Shown: positions 28,838 through 38,037 of the stretch, in pieces
Position numbering within the stretch: position 1 is the stretch's first letter
How the letters are laid out: each line of letters starts with the position of its first letter
DNA from: Pseudorhodobacter wandonensis
GTDB lineage: Bacteria; Pseudomonadota; Alphaproteobacteria; Rhodobacterales; Rhodobacteraceae
Direction: 5' to 3'
Assembly (NCBI RefSeq): GCF_001202035.1
Contig: NZ_LGHT01000026.1
Coordinates: 273,231 to 337,230 of the forward strand
DNA: 64,000 nt
Made by a program: the position numbers and the translations under genes
The notes under the pieces: generated by a model
Databases searched by the model: none
Seen by the model: the letters and a program-made list of their open reading frames with translations, nothing else
Told to the model about the DNA's origin: nothing

Positions 28838-31117
28838 ATGGACGACACTCGGCACGACACCACGCGGCAAGCGGCGCTTTATTATCACGAGCATCCGAAG
28901 CCCGGAAAGCTGGAAATCAGGGCCACCAAGCCGCTTGCAAACGGCCGCGACCTGTCACTGGCCTATAGCCCCGGCGTGGCCGAAGCCTGCCTTGAAATCA
29001 AAGCCGATCCTGCCACCGCGACGCGCTATACCTCCAAGGGCAATCTGGTCGCCGTGGTATCCAACGGCACTGCCGTTTTGGGCCTTGGCAATATCGGCGC
29101 GCTGGCCTCCAAGCCGGTGATGGAAGGCAAGGCCGTTCTGTTCAAGAAATTTGCCAATATCGATTGCTTTGACATCGAGGTGAATGAACCCGACCCCTAC
29201 AAGCTGGCCGATATCGTTTGCGCGCTGGAGCCCACCTTTGGCGCAATCAACCTCGAAGATATCAAAGCCCCCGACTGCTTTATCGTCGAATCTATTTGCC
29301 GCGAGCGTATGGGCATTCCGGTGTTCCACGATGACCAGCACGGCACCGCGATCGTCGTAGGCGCTGCTGCCACCAACGCGCTGCATGTGGCGGGCAAGAA
29401 ATTCGAAGACATCAAGATCGTATCAACCGGCGGCGGTGCTGCAGGCATTGCCTGTTTGAACATGCTTTTGAAACTGGGCGTCAAACGCGAAAACGTCTGG
29501 CTCTGCGACATCAAAGGGTTGGTCTATGAGGGCCGCACCGAAGATATGACCCCGCAAAAGGCCGAATTTGCCCAGAAATCCGACAAGCGGACGCTGGGCG
29601 AGGTGATCGACGGCGCCGATCTGTTCCTCGGCCTGTCCGGCCCCGGCGTGTTGAAACCCGAAATGGTTGCCCGCATGTCCAAACGCCCGATCGTGTTTGC
29701 GCTTGCCAACCCCACCCCCGAAATCACGCCTGATGAGGCCCGCGCCGTGGCCCCCGATGTGATCATGGCAACGGGTCGTTCGGATTTCCCGAACCAGGTT
29801 AACAACGTGCTGTGCTTTCCGTTCATTTTCCGCGGGGCGCTCGATGTCGGCGCCACCACGATCAATGACGAGATGGAGCTGGCCTGTATCGAAGGCATCG
29901 CCGCCCTCGCCCGCGCCACCACCAGCGCCGAGGCTGCCGCCGCCTATAAAGGCGAGCAGCTGACCTTTGGTGCCGAATATCTGATCCCCAAGCCCTTTGA
30001 CCCGCGCCTGATTGGCGTTGTCGCCAGCGCCGTGGCCAAAGCCGCCATCGCAACCGGCGTTGCCACCAAACAGATCGATGATTTCGACGCCTACAAGCAA
30101 AAGCTTGACGGTTCGGTATTCCGTTCCGCCCTGATCATGCGGCCGGTATTCCAAGCCGCCGCCACCGTCACCCGCCGCATCGTCTTTGCCGAGGGCGAGG
30201 ATGAGCGCGTGCTGCGCGCCGCCAACGCGATGATCGAGGAAACCACCGATAAGCCGATTCTGATCGGCCGCCCCGAGGTGGTTGAAAGCCGCTGCGAACG
30301 CGCAGGCCTGCCCATCCGCCCCGGCCGCGATTTCGACCTCGTGAACCCCGAAAACGACCCGCGCTACCGCGATTATTGGGAAACCTACCACCACCTGATG
30401 GCCCGCAAGGGCGTTTCACCCGATATCGCCCGCGCCGTGATGCGCACCAATAGCACTGCAATTGCCGCAGTCATGGTGCACCGGGATGAGGCTGACAGCA
30501 TGATCTGCGGCACCTTTGGCCAATATCTGTGGCACCTGAACTATGTGCAGCAGATCTTGGCAACCGACGGGCTACACCCTGTCGGCGCCCTGTCGCTGAT
30601 GATCCTCGAGGACGGCCCTCTGTTTATCGCCGACACGCATGTCCACCAAGAACCGACGCCCGACCAACTTGCCGAAACCATCATCGGCGCGGCGCGGCAC
30701 GTCAAACGCTTTGGCATGATGCCGAAAATCGCACTCTGTTCGGGGTCGCAGTTCGGCAACCTCGACAGCGACACAGGGCGGCGGATGCGCGCTGCGTTGG
30801 CAATTCTGGATTCCGCTCCGCGCGATTTTCTGTACGAGGGCGAAATGCACACCGATGCGGCGCTCGACCAATCCCTGCGCGACCGCCTCTTTCCCGGCGG
30901 CCGTTACGAAGGGGCCGCAAACGTGCTGGTCTATGCCAATACCGATGCCGCAGGCGGCGTGCGCAACATCCTGAAAATGCGCGCAGGCGGGCTAGAGGTC
31001 GGCCCGATTCTGATGGGCATGGGCAACAAAGCCCATATCGTCACACCCTCGATCACCGCGCGGGGCTTGCTGAATATGTCGGCACTGGCAGGCACGCCGG
31101 TCGCGCATTACGGCTAA
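28838..31117 (+). CDS. maeB: NADP-dependent malic enzyme with phosphotransacetylase-like domain
   Basis: Malate + NADP to pyruvate + CO2 + NADPH, 759 residues. The N-terminal ~430 residues are the malic enzyme ([47 protein letters not shown]). The C-terminal ~320 residues resemble phosphate acetyltransferase ([18 protein letters not shown] ... [20 protein letters not shown]), which in this class is thought to be regulatory, sensing acetyl-CoA, rather than catalytic. The start at 28838 has a GGGAGG box 7 bases upstream. Useful for gluconeogenic growth on acetate. Confidence 0.95.
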   Translation: MDDTRHDTTRQAALYYHEHPKPGKLEIRATKPLANGRDLSLAYSPGVAEACLEIKADPATATRYTSKGNLVAVVSNGTAVLGLGNIGALASKPVMEGKAVLFKKFANIDCFDIEVNEPDPYKLADIVCALEPTFGAINLEDIKAPDCFIVESICRERMGIPVFHDDQHGTAIVVGAAATNALHVAGKKFEDIKIVSTGGGAAGIACLNMLLKLGVKRENVWLCDIKGLVYEGRTEDMTPQKAEFAQKSDKRTLGEVIDGADLFLGLSGPGVLKPEMVARMSKRPIVFALANPTPEITPDEARAVAPDVIMATGRSDFPNQVNNVLCFPFIFRGALDVGATTINDEMELACIEGIAALARATTSAEAAAAYKGEQLTFGAEYLIPKPFDPRLIGVVASAVAKAAIATGVATKQIDDFDAYKQKLDGSVFRSALIMRPVFQAAATVTRRIVFAEGEDERVLRAANAMIEETTDKPILIGRPEVVESRCERAGLPIRPGRDFDLVNPENDPRYRDYWETYHHLMARKGVSPDIARAVMRTNSTAIAAVMVHRDEADSMICGTFGQYLWHLNYVQQILATDGLHPVGALSLMILEDGPLFIADTHVHQEPTPDQLAETIIGAARHVKRFGMMPKIALCSGSQFGNLDSDTGRRMRAALAILDSAPRDFLYEGEMHTDAALDQSLRDRLFPGGRYEGAANVLVYANTDAAGGVRNILKMRAGGLEVGPILMGMGNKAHIVTPSITARGLLNMSALAGTPVAHYG

Positions 31118-31124
31118 TATCTCT

Positions 31125-31160
31125 GGTTTCGGGCTGCCATTGCCGGCCCGAAACCATATT
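31125..31160 (+). terminator. Terminator of maeB
   Basis: Stem GGTTTCGGGC (31125-31134) and GCCCGAAACC (31146-31155) with an 11-base loop, then ATATTC, 8 bases after the maeB stop. Confidence 0.65.
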
Positions 31161-31161
31161 C

Positions 31162-31597
31162 ACCCAAACCGGCGGTCGGCATGGCTTGCCGCGCTGGCCT
31201 TTGCCAAAGACCGCTTGCCGTTCGGGCCTACCCTTGCGCTGGCCTTTACGGCGCTTTGGGCCGCACCCCATGTCATCGCCCCCGCCTTTGGCCGCACCGC
31301 TTTGCCGTGCTGGGGCGATGACCCCTTGCGCAGAATATGGCCCCCCCGGCACCACACGCAAACCTCGGATGCGGGCTTTCCAATTGGCACGATGCCGCTG
31401 CTGCCGCACCTCAGCCATGATGATGGCGAAAGCCAGATCTGGCGTTGTACTGGCAGGCAAAGGGTCAATACCAAACGGGGCAAAGCCTATCCCCCGTCGG
31501 CTATTGGGGCTATGCCAACGGCCCGAGCCAATGCCCGAACCGCTGGGCCGATCTGCGCTGGGATATGACCACACTCAACGCAGCCCTGCCCGATTGA
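31162..31597 (+). pseudogene. Probable decayed or frameshifted gene
   Basis: No intact gene explains this stretch. One frame from 31162 to about 31443 encodes a hydrophobic start (WLAALAFAKDRLPFGP ... FTALWAAPHVIAPAFG). A second frame, open from 31424 to the TGA at 31595-31597, encodes a protein-like tail rich in Trp and Tyr (DLALYWQAKGQYQTG, PVGYWGYANGPSQCP, ADLRWDMTTLNAALPD). A single frameshift near 31425-31440 would join them. No family is recognised; the call rests on composition only. Confidence 0.3.
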
Positions 31598-31940
31598 CAA
31601 CTCAATGCGCCCCGCACCCGCGCAGCGGCAAAATCCGGATCGAGCCGCACATCCCCGCCCCCCCCTCGCCCTCTCGCACCCCAAAATCCGCTTCCAAGGC
31701 TGCCGCGCGGCATGATGATCACATCTACCTGCAACGCGAACCAAATCCGCTTTCTGTTCGGCCCAAATATCCTCAGGGGGTGAGGGGCATCGCCCCGAGG
31801 GGGCGCGAGCGTCCCCTCCCCTTATCAGCCTCTCGCGCTGTTTGCGCTAAACGTGACCAATAAGCGCAGTAAAGCCCGCGCAACAATCTTGCCATGTAAT
31901 TTGACGCGGCGTAACAAAGGTGAACTGGAGGAGGTATACG
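31598..31940. other. Intergenic stretch upstream of prpE
   Basis: 343 bases with no convincing gene. It contains repeat copy C at 31749-31821 and a GGAGGAGG ribosome-binding site at 31927-31934 for prpE. A minus-strand frame starting near 31734 (MQVDVIIMPRGSLGSGFWGA) looks weakly protein-like and may be another gene remnant. Confidence 0.35.
31749..31821 (-). repeat. GGATATTT intergenic element, copy C
   Basis: On the minus strand a GC-rich hairpin region (including GGGGC GAT GCCCC) is followed by CCCCCTGAGGATATTTGGG and CCGAACAGAAAG. The tail matches copy A (GGATATTTGG then CCGAAAAGAAAG). It lies upstream of prpE. Confidence 0.6.
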
Positions 31941-33833
31941 ATGGCATACGCAGAGGTTTACGCTGGCTGGAAAGCCGACCCCGAAGCATTCTGGATGGAA
32001 GCGGCCGGGAAAATCGACTGGGACAAACCCCCAAGCCGCGCTTTGGATGACAGCCGCGCACCGCTTTACGACTGGTTTTCCGATGGCATGGTCAACGCCT
32101 GTTGGAACGCCGTTGACCGCCATGTCGAGGCCGGCCGCGGTGCCCAGCTTGCCATCATCCATGACAGCCCCGTCACCCGCACCAAACATTCCATCACCTA
32201 TGAGGAACTGCGCAACCGCGTCGCCACCCTCGCCGGCGCATTGCGTGCCAAAGGCGTCGAAAAGGGCGACCGCGTCCTCATCTACATGCCGATGGTCCCC
32301 GAGGCGCTAGAGGCAATGCTGGCCTGCGCCCGTCTTGGTGCAGTCCACTCTGTGGTCTTTGGTGGCTTTGCCGCCAATGAACTTGCCGTGCGCATCGACG
32401 ATTGCAAACCCAAGGCGATCATCGCAGCCTCTTGCGGTATCGAACCCTCCCGCGTTATCCACTACAAACCGCTGCTCGACGGCGCCATTGATATGGCAAA
32501 ACACAAACCCGACTTCTGCGTGATCTTTCAGCGCGAACAAGAGGTTGCGAAACTGGTCGAGGGCCGCGATGTCAACTGGCACGGCTTTCAATACGGCGTC
32601 ACCCCCGCCGATTGCGTCCCTGTCGAGGGCAACCACCCCGCCTATATCCTCTACACATCCGGCACCACCGGCGCACCCAAAGGCGTTGTACGTGCCACCG
32701 CCGGCCATTTGGTCGCGCTCAACTGGACTATGAAAAACGTCTATAACGTCGAGGCGGGTGATGTGTTCTGGGCTGCGTCCGATGTCGGTTGGGTCGTTGG
32801 CCACTCTTACATCTGCTATGGTCCGCTGATCGCCGGCTGCACAACCGTGGTGTTCGAAGGCAAACCCATTGGCACCCCTGATGCAGGTACCTTCTGGCGG
32901 GTCATCGCCGAACATAAGGTAAAAAGCTTCTTTACCGCCCCCACCGCCCTGCGCGCGATCAAGCGCGAAGACCCTCAGGCCAAATTGGTGTCCGAATATA
33001 ACCTCAAACACCTGCAGGCCCTGTTCCTTGCAGGCGAACGCGCCGACCCCGATACGATCAACTGGGCCAAGACCGCGCTGAACATCCCCGTAATCGACCA
33101 CTGGTGGCAAACCGAAACCGGCTGGGCCATCGCCGCTTGCCCGCTGGGTATCGAAGAACTGCCGATCAAAGTCGGCTCGCCTTCGGTGCCAATGCCCGGC
33201 TATGACGTGCAAGTGCTCGACGAAGGCGGCCACCCCGTGCCCGCTGGCACCCTCGGCGCGATTGCGGTCAAACTGCCCCTGCCCCCCGGCACCCTGCCCA
33301 CACTTTGGAACGCCGAAGAGCGGTTCAAAAAGGCCTATCTCACCCATTTCCCCGGCTTTTACGAAACCGGCGATGCCGGCTATATTGACGAAGACGGCTA
33401 CCTCTACATCATGGCTCGCACGGATGACGTGATCAACGTCGCCGGCCATCGCCTGTCTACCGGCGCGATGGAAGAGGTGCTGGCAAGCCACCCCGATGTG
33501 GCCGAATGCGCCGTGATTGGTGTGGCCGACGCATTGAAAGGCCAGTCGCCGCTCGGGTTTCTTTGCCTCAATTCCGGCTGCAACCGGGACGAGGCCGATG
33601 TGATCAAGGAATGCGTCAAGCTGATGCGCGACAAAATCGGCCCCGTGGCAGATTTCAAACGCGCTGTGGTGGTTGCGCGCCTGCCGAAAACCCGTTCCGG
33701 CAAAATCTTGCGCTCGACCATGGTCAAAATCGCTGACAACCAGGACTTCAAAGCACCGGCCACAATCGAAGACCCCGCAGTCCTCGATGAGATCCGCACA
33801 GCGCTTCAAACACTTGGCCTCGCGCAGGGTTAA
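31941..33833 (+). CDS. prpE: Propionyl-CoA synthetase
   Basis: AMP-forming acyl-CoA synthetase of 630 residues, PrpE type: propionate + ATP + CoA to propionyl-CoA. Motifs are ILYTSGTTGAPKGVVR, HWWQTETGWAIA, YETGDAGYIDEDGY and the C-terminal [11 protein letters not shown] lysine site. The start MAYAEVYAGWKADPEAFW at 31941 has a strong GGAGGAGG box. A close relative of Acs, but its ~630-residue length and the WWQTETGWAI signature favour PrpE. With meaB in the window it points to propionate use through methylmalonyl-CoA. Confidence 0.9.
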   Translation: MAYAEVYAGWKADPEAFWMEAAGKIDWDKPPSRALDDSRAPLYDWFSDGMVNACWNAVDRHVEAGRGAQLAIIHDSPVTRTKHSITYEELRNRVATLAGALRAKGVEKGDRVLIYMPMVPEALEAMLACARLGAVHSVVFGGFAANELAVRIDDCKPKAIIAASCGIEPSRVIHYKPLLDGAIDMAKHKPDFCVIFQREQEVAKLVEGRDVNWHGFQYGVTPADCVPVEGNHPAYILYTSGTTGAPKGVVRATAGHLVALNWTMKNVYNVEAGDVFWAASDVGWVVGHSYICYGPLIAGCTTVVFEGKPIGTPDAGTFWRVIAEHKVKSFFTAPTALRAIKREDPQAKLVSEYNLKHLQALFLAGERADPDTINWAKTALNIPVIDHWWQTETGWAIAACPLGIEELPIKVGSPSVPMPGYDVQVLDEGGHPVPAGTLGAIAVKLPLPPGTLPTLWNAEERFKKAYLTHFPGFYETGDAGYIDEDGYLYIMARTDDVINVAGHRLSTGAMEEVLASHPDVAECAVIGVADALKGQSPLGFLCLNSGCNRDEADVIKECVKLMRDKIGPVADFKRAVVVARLPKTRSGKILRSTMVKIADNQDFKAPATIEDPAVLDEIRTALQTLGLAQG

Positions 33834-33925
33834 CCGGCCCCAATGTAAAACCTATCACGCAAACTTGCGTCATTAGGGGGAAAGTTAACCATGTTTACCC
33901 GCTAGACAACCGTCGCCACAGGCGT

Positions 33926-33963
33926 AACCTGCATTCGTAACTTGGATGCAGGTTTTATTTTTA
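33926..33963 (+). terminator. Terminator after prpE
   Basis: Perfect 9-bp stem AACCTGCAT (33926-33934) and ATGCAGGTT (33946-33954), 11-base loop, then TTATTTTTA. It separates prpE from the signalling pair. Confidence 0.75.
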
Positions 33964-34024
33964 TGTTGATCCATATCTTTGCCATCGCCGGAAGCTGCGC
34001 CTTTGCCTCGGGTCACCCTTGTCA

Positions 34025-35497
34025 ATGAAATCGCCCATAGCCCCGACGACAGGCGAAATGTACGAAGAACTGGCGCTTTTGGCGTATGATATGCGTTCCG
34101 CAATTGCCGATATGTCGGCAAGCCTCGCGCGGATTGATGCCAACACGTTCACCGCCCAAAACCTGACGCAGCTGGATGACATCAAGGCGGCAAACGACAG
34201 CCTGTCACGTCTGCTGGACGAAGGGCTCAACACGCTCCTCGTTCAGGCCCTGCCAACGCTCGACTTCGCTCCAACCAATCTTGCCGACCTGCTGCGCGAC
34301 TTGCAGCGTCGCTGGGCGCACTCAAAGGGGCAGCACCCGAATTGCGTCCAGATTTCGGCCAGCAATCTGCCCGCAACGGTAATGTGCAACCGCACGGCGG
34401 TTGAACGCTTGCTGGCAAACCTGCTCGGCAATGCCTTGGCCCATTCCGGTGGGCAACCCGTCGTCCTTACGGCCACATGCCCGACGCCCAGCGAATTACG
34501 CATCACCATCTCTGATGTTGGCCCAGATTTTCCCGATGCCAATCGCCATGCAACGGCCCAAGCAAACACCCCAACAATGCCCGCATGGCAGGATATTGCG
34601 GGCCACGAGCTGGGCCTGCGCATCGCGCACAGTCTGGCGCAACGCATGAATGCCACGTTGCATCTGCAAAACCTGCAAAACGGCGGCGCCTTGGCCGAGC
34701 TGGTCTTGCCGCTCTCTACACCTTCCGCAGATACCACAGGGCCCATCGATACCAATTTCCTGCTGGGCAAAAGCATATTGATTGCCGATGAAAGCATGCC
34801 GCAATTAATCATTCTGCAACGCTATTTGCGCGAAGCTGGCGCAAACATCACACTTGCGCATGATGGCCCAACCGCCGGGGCCGCGTTGCTGAATGGCGCT
34901 TTCGATTTGGCCCTGATCAGCGTTGATTTGCCGGGCCGCAGCGGGCTTGAAATCTGCCGTGCCCTGCGCGATCACCCGATCCCACAGGGTTCCCCCGCAC
35001 GGGTCATCATGCTTGCAGCGCAATACCTGCCAGAGTTCGAGAAAACCGCAAAAGCTGCCGGCGCAGATCAGGTTTTGGTCAAACCCATCACCTCTGCCAG
35101 CGATTTGCTTCGCGCCATTTGCGCCCCTCGGCCCGAAACCGGAACAGACTTTGACCCGACAGCATTTTCCCGCCTACTCGACATGGCCGGACCGGTTGTC
35201 GGAACCGAGCTGGCAATGCATTTCAAAAATGACCTCATTTCCGTGCAAACCCAATTACTTGCAGCACTTCCTGTGCTAGACTGGCCAGTGCTCGACAGGG
35301 CTTCGCATGTGCTCATCGCTTTGGCAGGCACCGCCGGGATGCCTAAACTTGAATCCAGTGCCCGCGCCTTCAACCTTGCGGCGAATGCCCGTGACGGTAT
35401 AACCTTAGACTTGCACCAAAAGGCCCTATTGGGCGGGCTTGCCGAATTGCTAGAGTTTATCGCGCGAATTGCACAGGAACGACACAGCCAGCCATGA
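34025..35497 (+). CDS. Hybrid sensor kinase-like protein with degenerate H-box and receiver
   Basis: A 490-residue cytoplasmic protein laid out as a histidine-kinase dimerisation region (10-75), HATPase (about 85-232), receiver (249-368) and Hpt (about 378-480). The H-box reads LLAYDMRSAIADM, so Tyr21 stands where the phospho-acceptor His is expected. The ATPase keeps the N-box (ANLLGNALAH, 131-140) and a G2-like GHELGLRI, but the G1 box is SDVGPDFP. The receiver has Ser299 (DLALISVDLP) where the acceptor Asp is expected, yet keeps Lys353. Hpt has His428 (SHVLIALAGTAG) but lacks the usual Lys-Gly after it. It overlaps the response-regulator gene by 4 bases. It probably acts as a binding or phosphatase partner rather than an ordinary kinase. 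Confidence 0.7.
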   Translation: MKSPIAPTTGEMYEELALLAYDMRSAIADMSASLARIDANTFTAQNLTQLDDIKAANDSLSRLLDEGLNTLLVQALPTLDFAPTNLADLLRDLQRRWAHSKGQHPNCVQISASNLPATVMCNRTAVERLLANLLGNALAHSGGQPVVLTATCPTPSELRITISDVGPDFPDANRHATAQANTPTMPAWQDIAGHELGLRIAHSLAQRMNATLHLQNLQNGGALAELVLPLSTPSADTTGPIDTNFLLGKSILIADESMPQLIILQRYLREAGANITLAHDGPTAGAALLNGAFDLALISVDLPGRSGLEICRALRDHPIPQGSPARVIMLAAQYLPEFEKTAKAAGADQVLVKPITSASDLLRAICAPRPETGTDFDPTAFSRLLDMAGPVVGTELAMHFKNDLISVQTQLLAALPVLDWPVLDRASHVLIALAGTAGMPKLESSARAFNLAANARDGITLDLHQKALLGGLAELLEFIARIAQERHSQP

Positions 35498-36924
35498 CCC
35501 CTGCTCGCCGCCAACCCAAAACCGCAGGACCACCCGCGATTTTGCTGATCGAAGACACGCTGTCTCTGCAAATGGTGTACCGCGCCACGCTGGTAAATGC
35601 CGGCCACAAGGTTGTCACTGCAACCACCGCCGCCGAAGGTTTCGCACTGTTCCTCCAAGGCGCGCCGGGTATCGTCTTGCTTGATCTCACTTTGCCTGAT
35701 CGTGACGGTCTTGACCTGATGCAAGATATTCTGGCCCATGATCCTGCAACCCATGTTATCGTCATTACGGCCAACGGCTCGATCAACAAGGCGGTCGAGG
35801 CGATGCGCGCCGGCGCCCATGAATTTCTGGTAAAACCCTTTGATGAGCTGCGCTTCCTGTCGTCTATCGACAACGCCCTGAACGCGCCCAAGGCCCAGGC
35901 CCCCCGCCCCCGCAGCATCGCACGCCAAACGCCCCCCCCACCCGAAGGCGCGTTCATCGGCTCGTCTCAGGCAATGAACCGCGTGCAAGAGAAAATTGCC
36001 TCGGTCGCACAAAGCATGGCAACCGTCTTTATCACCGGCGAAAGCGGCACCGGCAAAGAGCTTTGCGCCCTCGCCGTACATAAACAATCCCCACGCAACA
36101 ACGGCCCGTTCATCGCGCTGAACTGCGGCGCGATCCCGGCCGAGTTGCTGGAATCCGAGGTGTTCGGCCATATGAAAGGCTCGTTCACCGGCGCAATCTC
36201 TGATAAAATCGGCGCAGCGGCGGCGGCCGATGGCGGCACCTTGTTTCTGGATGAAGTCTGCGAAATGCTGCCCGCTTTGCAAACCAAACTGCTGCGCTTC
36301 CTGCAAACCTCCAGCGTCCAACCTGTCGGCGCAAACCGCCCGCACAAGGTGAACGTGCGCATCATCTGCGCCACCAATCGCGATCCGGCCGAAGCCGTCC
36401 GCCTTGGCCAGTTCCGCGAAGACCTGTATTACCGGCTCTACGTCATCCCGATCCATATGCCGCCTCTGCGCGACCGCGGTGATGATGTGATCGAAATCGC
36501 CGAGGCCGCGCTCCACCGCTTTGCACAGGAAGAGGGCCGCCGCTTTACCGCCTTGTCCGATGAGGTCCGCCACCTGTTTCAAGATCTGCCATGGCCGGGA
36601 AATGTGCGCCAGTTGCTGAACGTCATCCGCAACGTCGCGGTGCTATATGATGGCGACAAAGTCCAACGCCACATGCTGCCCGAAGATCTGGCCACACATA
36701 CCCCGATCGATCAGCCGCCCCAACCCAGCGCAAACCTGGGGCATGTCGCCTCAACGCTCGACGGCCTGCTCGGCCGCCCTCTGGCCGAAGTCGAACGTGA
36801 AATCATCGAGGCAACGATCGAAATGTACGAAGGTTCGGTACCGCGCGCGGCAAGGGTGCTCGATGTTTCCCCGTCAACGATTTACCGCAAACTCGAAACC
36901 TGGGCCAAAATCCCTAAACTCTAA
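35494..36924 (+). CDS. Sigma-54-dependent response regulator (NtrC/LuxO-like)
   Basis: A 476-residue transcription activator. The receiver is intact (Glu20/Asp21, acceptor Asp64 in LLDLTLPDRDG, Lys113 in FLVKPF). The AAA+ domain has Walker A TGESGTGKE (181-189), the sigma-54 contact loop GSFTGA (229-234, a variant of GAFTGA), Walker B TLFLDE (249-254) and ATNRDPAEAV. The C-terminal Fis-type helix-turn-helix is in YEGSVPRAARVLDVSPSTIY. It is translationally coupled to the degenerate sensor protein. Its target genes are unknown, and no sigma-54 promoter was identified in the window. Confidence 0.9.
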   Translation: MTPARRQPKTAGPPAILLIEDTLSLQMVYRATLVNAGHKVVTATTAAEGFALFLQGAPGIVLLDLTLPDRDGLDLMQDILAHDPATHVIVITANGSINKAVEAMRAGAHEFLVKPFDELRFLSSIDNALNAPKAQAPRPRSIARQTPPPPEGAFIGSSQAMNRVQEKIASVAQSMATVFITGESGTGKELCALAVHKQSPRNNGPFIALNCGAIPAELLESEVFGHMKGSFTGAISDKIGAAAAADGGTLFLDEVCEMLPALQTKLLRFLQTSSVQPVGANRPHKVNVRIICATNRDPAEAVRLGQFREDLYYRLYVIPIHMPPLRDRGDDVIEIAEAALHRFAQEEGRRFTALSDEVRHLFQDLPWPGNVRQLLNVIRNVAVLYDGDKVQRHMLPEDLATHTPIDQPPQPSANLGHVASTLDGLLGRPLAEVEREIIEATIEMYEGSVPRAARVLDVSPSTIYRKLETWAKIPKL

Positions 36925-36970
36925 GGCGCCTCCCTGCCGCCCGAAACCGGCCCCGTGCGCCCGACAGCTT

Positions 36971-37046
36971 CCCCATCATCTATCCCGAAATATCCTGGGG
37001 GGCCTTGATTGGCCCCCAATCAAGGCGGGGGCAACGCCCCCTCAGG
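36971..37046 (-). repeat. GGATATTT intergenic element, copy D
   Basis: On the minus strand, hairpins GGGGGC GTT GCCCCC and GGGGGCC AATCAA GGCCCCCC precede AGGATATTTCGGGATAGATG. It fills the gap between the convergent response-regulator and NAD kinase genes, where it may serve as a bidirectional terminator. Confidence 0.65.
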
Positions 37047-37055
37047 CCTGCTCAA

Positions 37056-37817
37056 TCATGCAAACTGCTCGCGCAGCAGGCGCTCTTCCAGCCCGTGACC
37101 CTCATCAAACAAAATCCTGTGGCGAATGCCCGGCTCGCTCCGGATCTCAACCCACAGCACATCCGGCACCGACATACTGTCCGCATCCGCACGCACCGGC
37201 CGCTTGTCCGGCTCCAACACATCAAACCGCACCACAGCGCCCTTGGGCAACAGCGCCCCGCGCCACCGCCTTGGCCGGAACGCCGCAATCGCGGTCAGCG
37301 CCAGCACCTCGGCCCCGATCGGTACAATCGGCCCATGCGCCGAATAGTTATAGGCGGTTGACCCCGCAGGCGTTGCGACCAGCGCCCCGTCACACACCAG
37401 CTCGTCCATCCGCACCCGCCCGTCCACCGTTATCCGCAACTTGGCCGCCTGCGGTCCGGCCCGCAGCAGGCTTACCTCGTTGATCGCCAGCCCCTTCGCC
37501 ACTGGCCCCTTGGTCCTTCCCGCCCGCATGGCCAAGGGGTTCAACACCTCTTCGCCGGCCTCGGTCAACCGCTTGGGCAAATCCTCGTCGCTATAGGCAT
37601 TCATCAAAAACCCGATGGTGCCGCAATTCATGCCATAAACGGGGATGTTCAAACTCTGGGTCTGGTGCAGCGTTTGCAACATGAACCCATCCCCCCCCAG
37701 TGCCACAATATGGCTCGCAGTCTCGGGCGTATGGTTGCCATAGCGCGCCGTCAGCGTGACCAGCGCGTTTTGCGCTGCATCTGCCCCGCTTGCCAAAAAT
37801 GCGATCCGTTGCGTCAC
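37056..37817 (-). CDS. nadK: NAD kinase
   Basis: ATP + NAD to NADP, cytoplasmic, 253 residues. The GGDG motif is in VALGGDGFMLQTLH, the NE/D motif in AINEVSLLRAG, and the conserved glycine-rich substrate loop in CDGALVATPAGSTAYNYSAHG. Short bacterial type. Confidence 0.94.
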   Translation of the reverse strand: MTQRIAFLASGADAAQNALVTLTARYGNHTPETASHIVALGGDGFMLQTLHQTQSLNIPVYGMNCGTIGFLMNAYSDEDLPKRLTEAGEEVLNPLAMRAGRTKGPVAKGLAINEVSLLRAGPQAAKLRITVDGRVRMDELVCDGALVATPAGSTAYNYSAHGPIVPIGAEVLALTAIAAFRPRRWRGALLPKGAVVRFDVLEPDKRPVRADADSMSVPDVLWVEIRSEPGIRHRILFDEGHGLEERLLREQFA

Positions 37818-38037
37818 TACGTTCCCCCCGCTGCCTCTCGCACAGTCTTGGCCATCGCCCCTGCCAAACTCAACCCCTCGTGGGCGCTTTGCAGCCCAAT
37901 CGCGTTAAAAGTTTCCCATGCGAAACAGCAATGTCGCCCAAACGGGGCATCGTGGCGGATTCTTACCTTTCTCAATCCGCCAAGCTAGACTAAATAGCCC
38001 CAAACCATCGCCCTCTGATCTGACCAAGGAGACGCCC
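37818..38037. promoter_or_regulatory. Divergent promoter region nadK/glyA
   Basis: 220 bases between divergent starts. AAGGAG at 38026-38031 is the glyA ribosome-binding site. The leader is long enough for RNA regulation, but no known riboswitch core is recognised. Confidence 0.35.

Noticed and set aside
37818..38037. Riboswitch before glyA
   Set aside because: The leader is of suitable length, but no conserved core of a SAM, glycine or tetrahydrofolate riboswitch could be recognised by eye.
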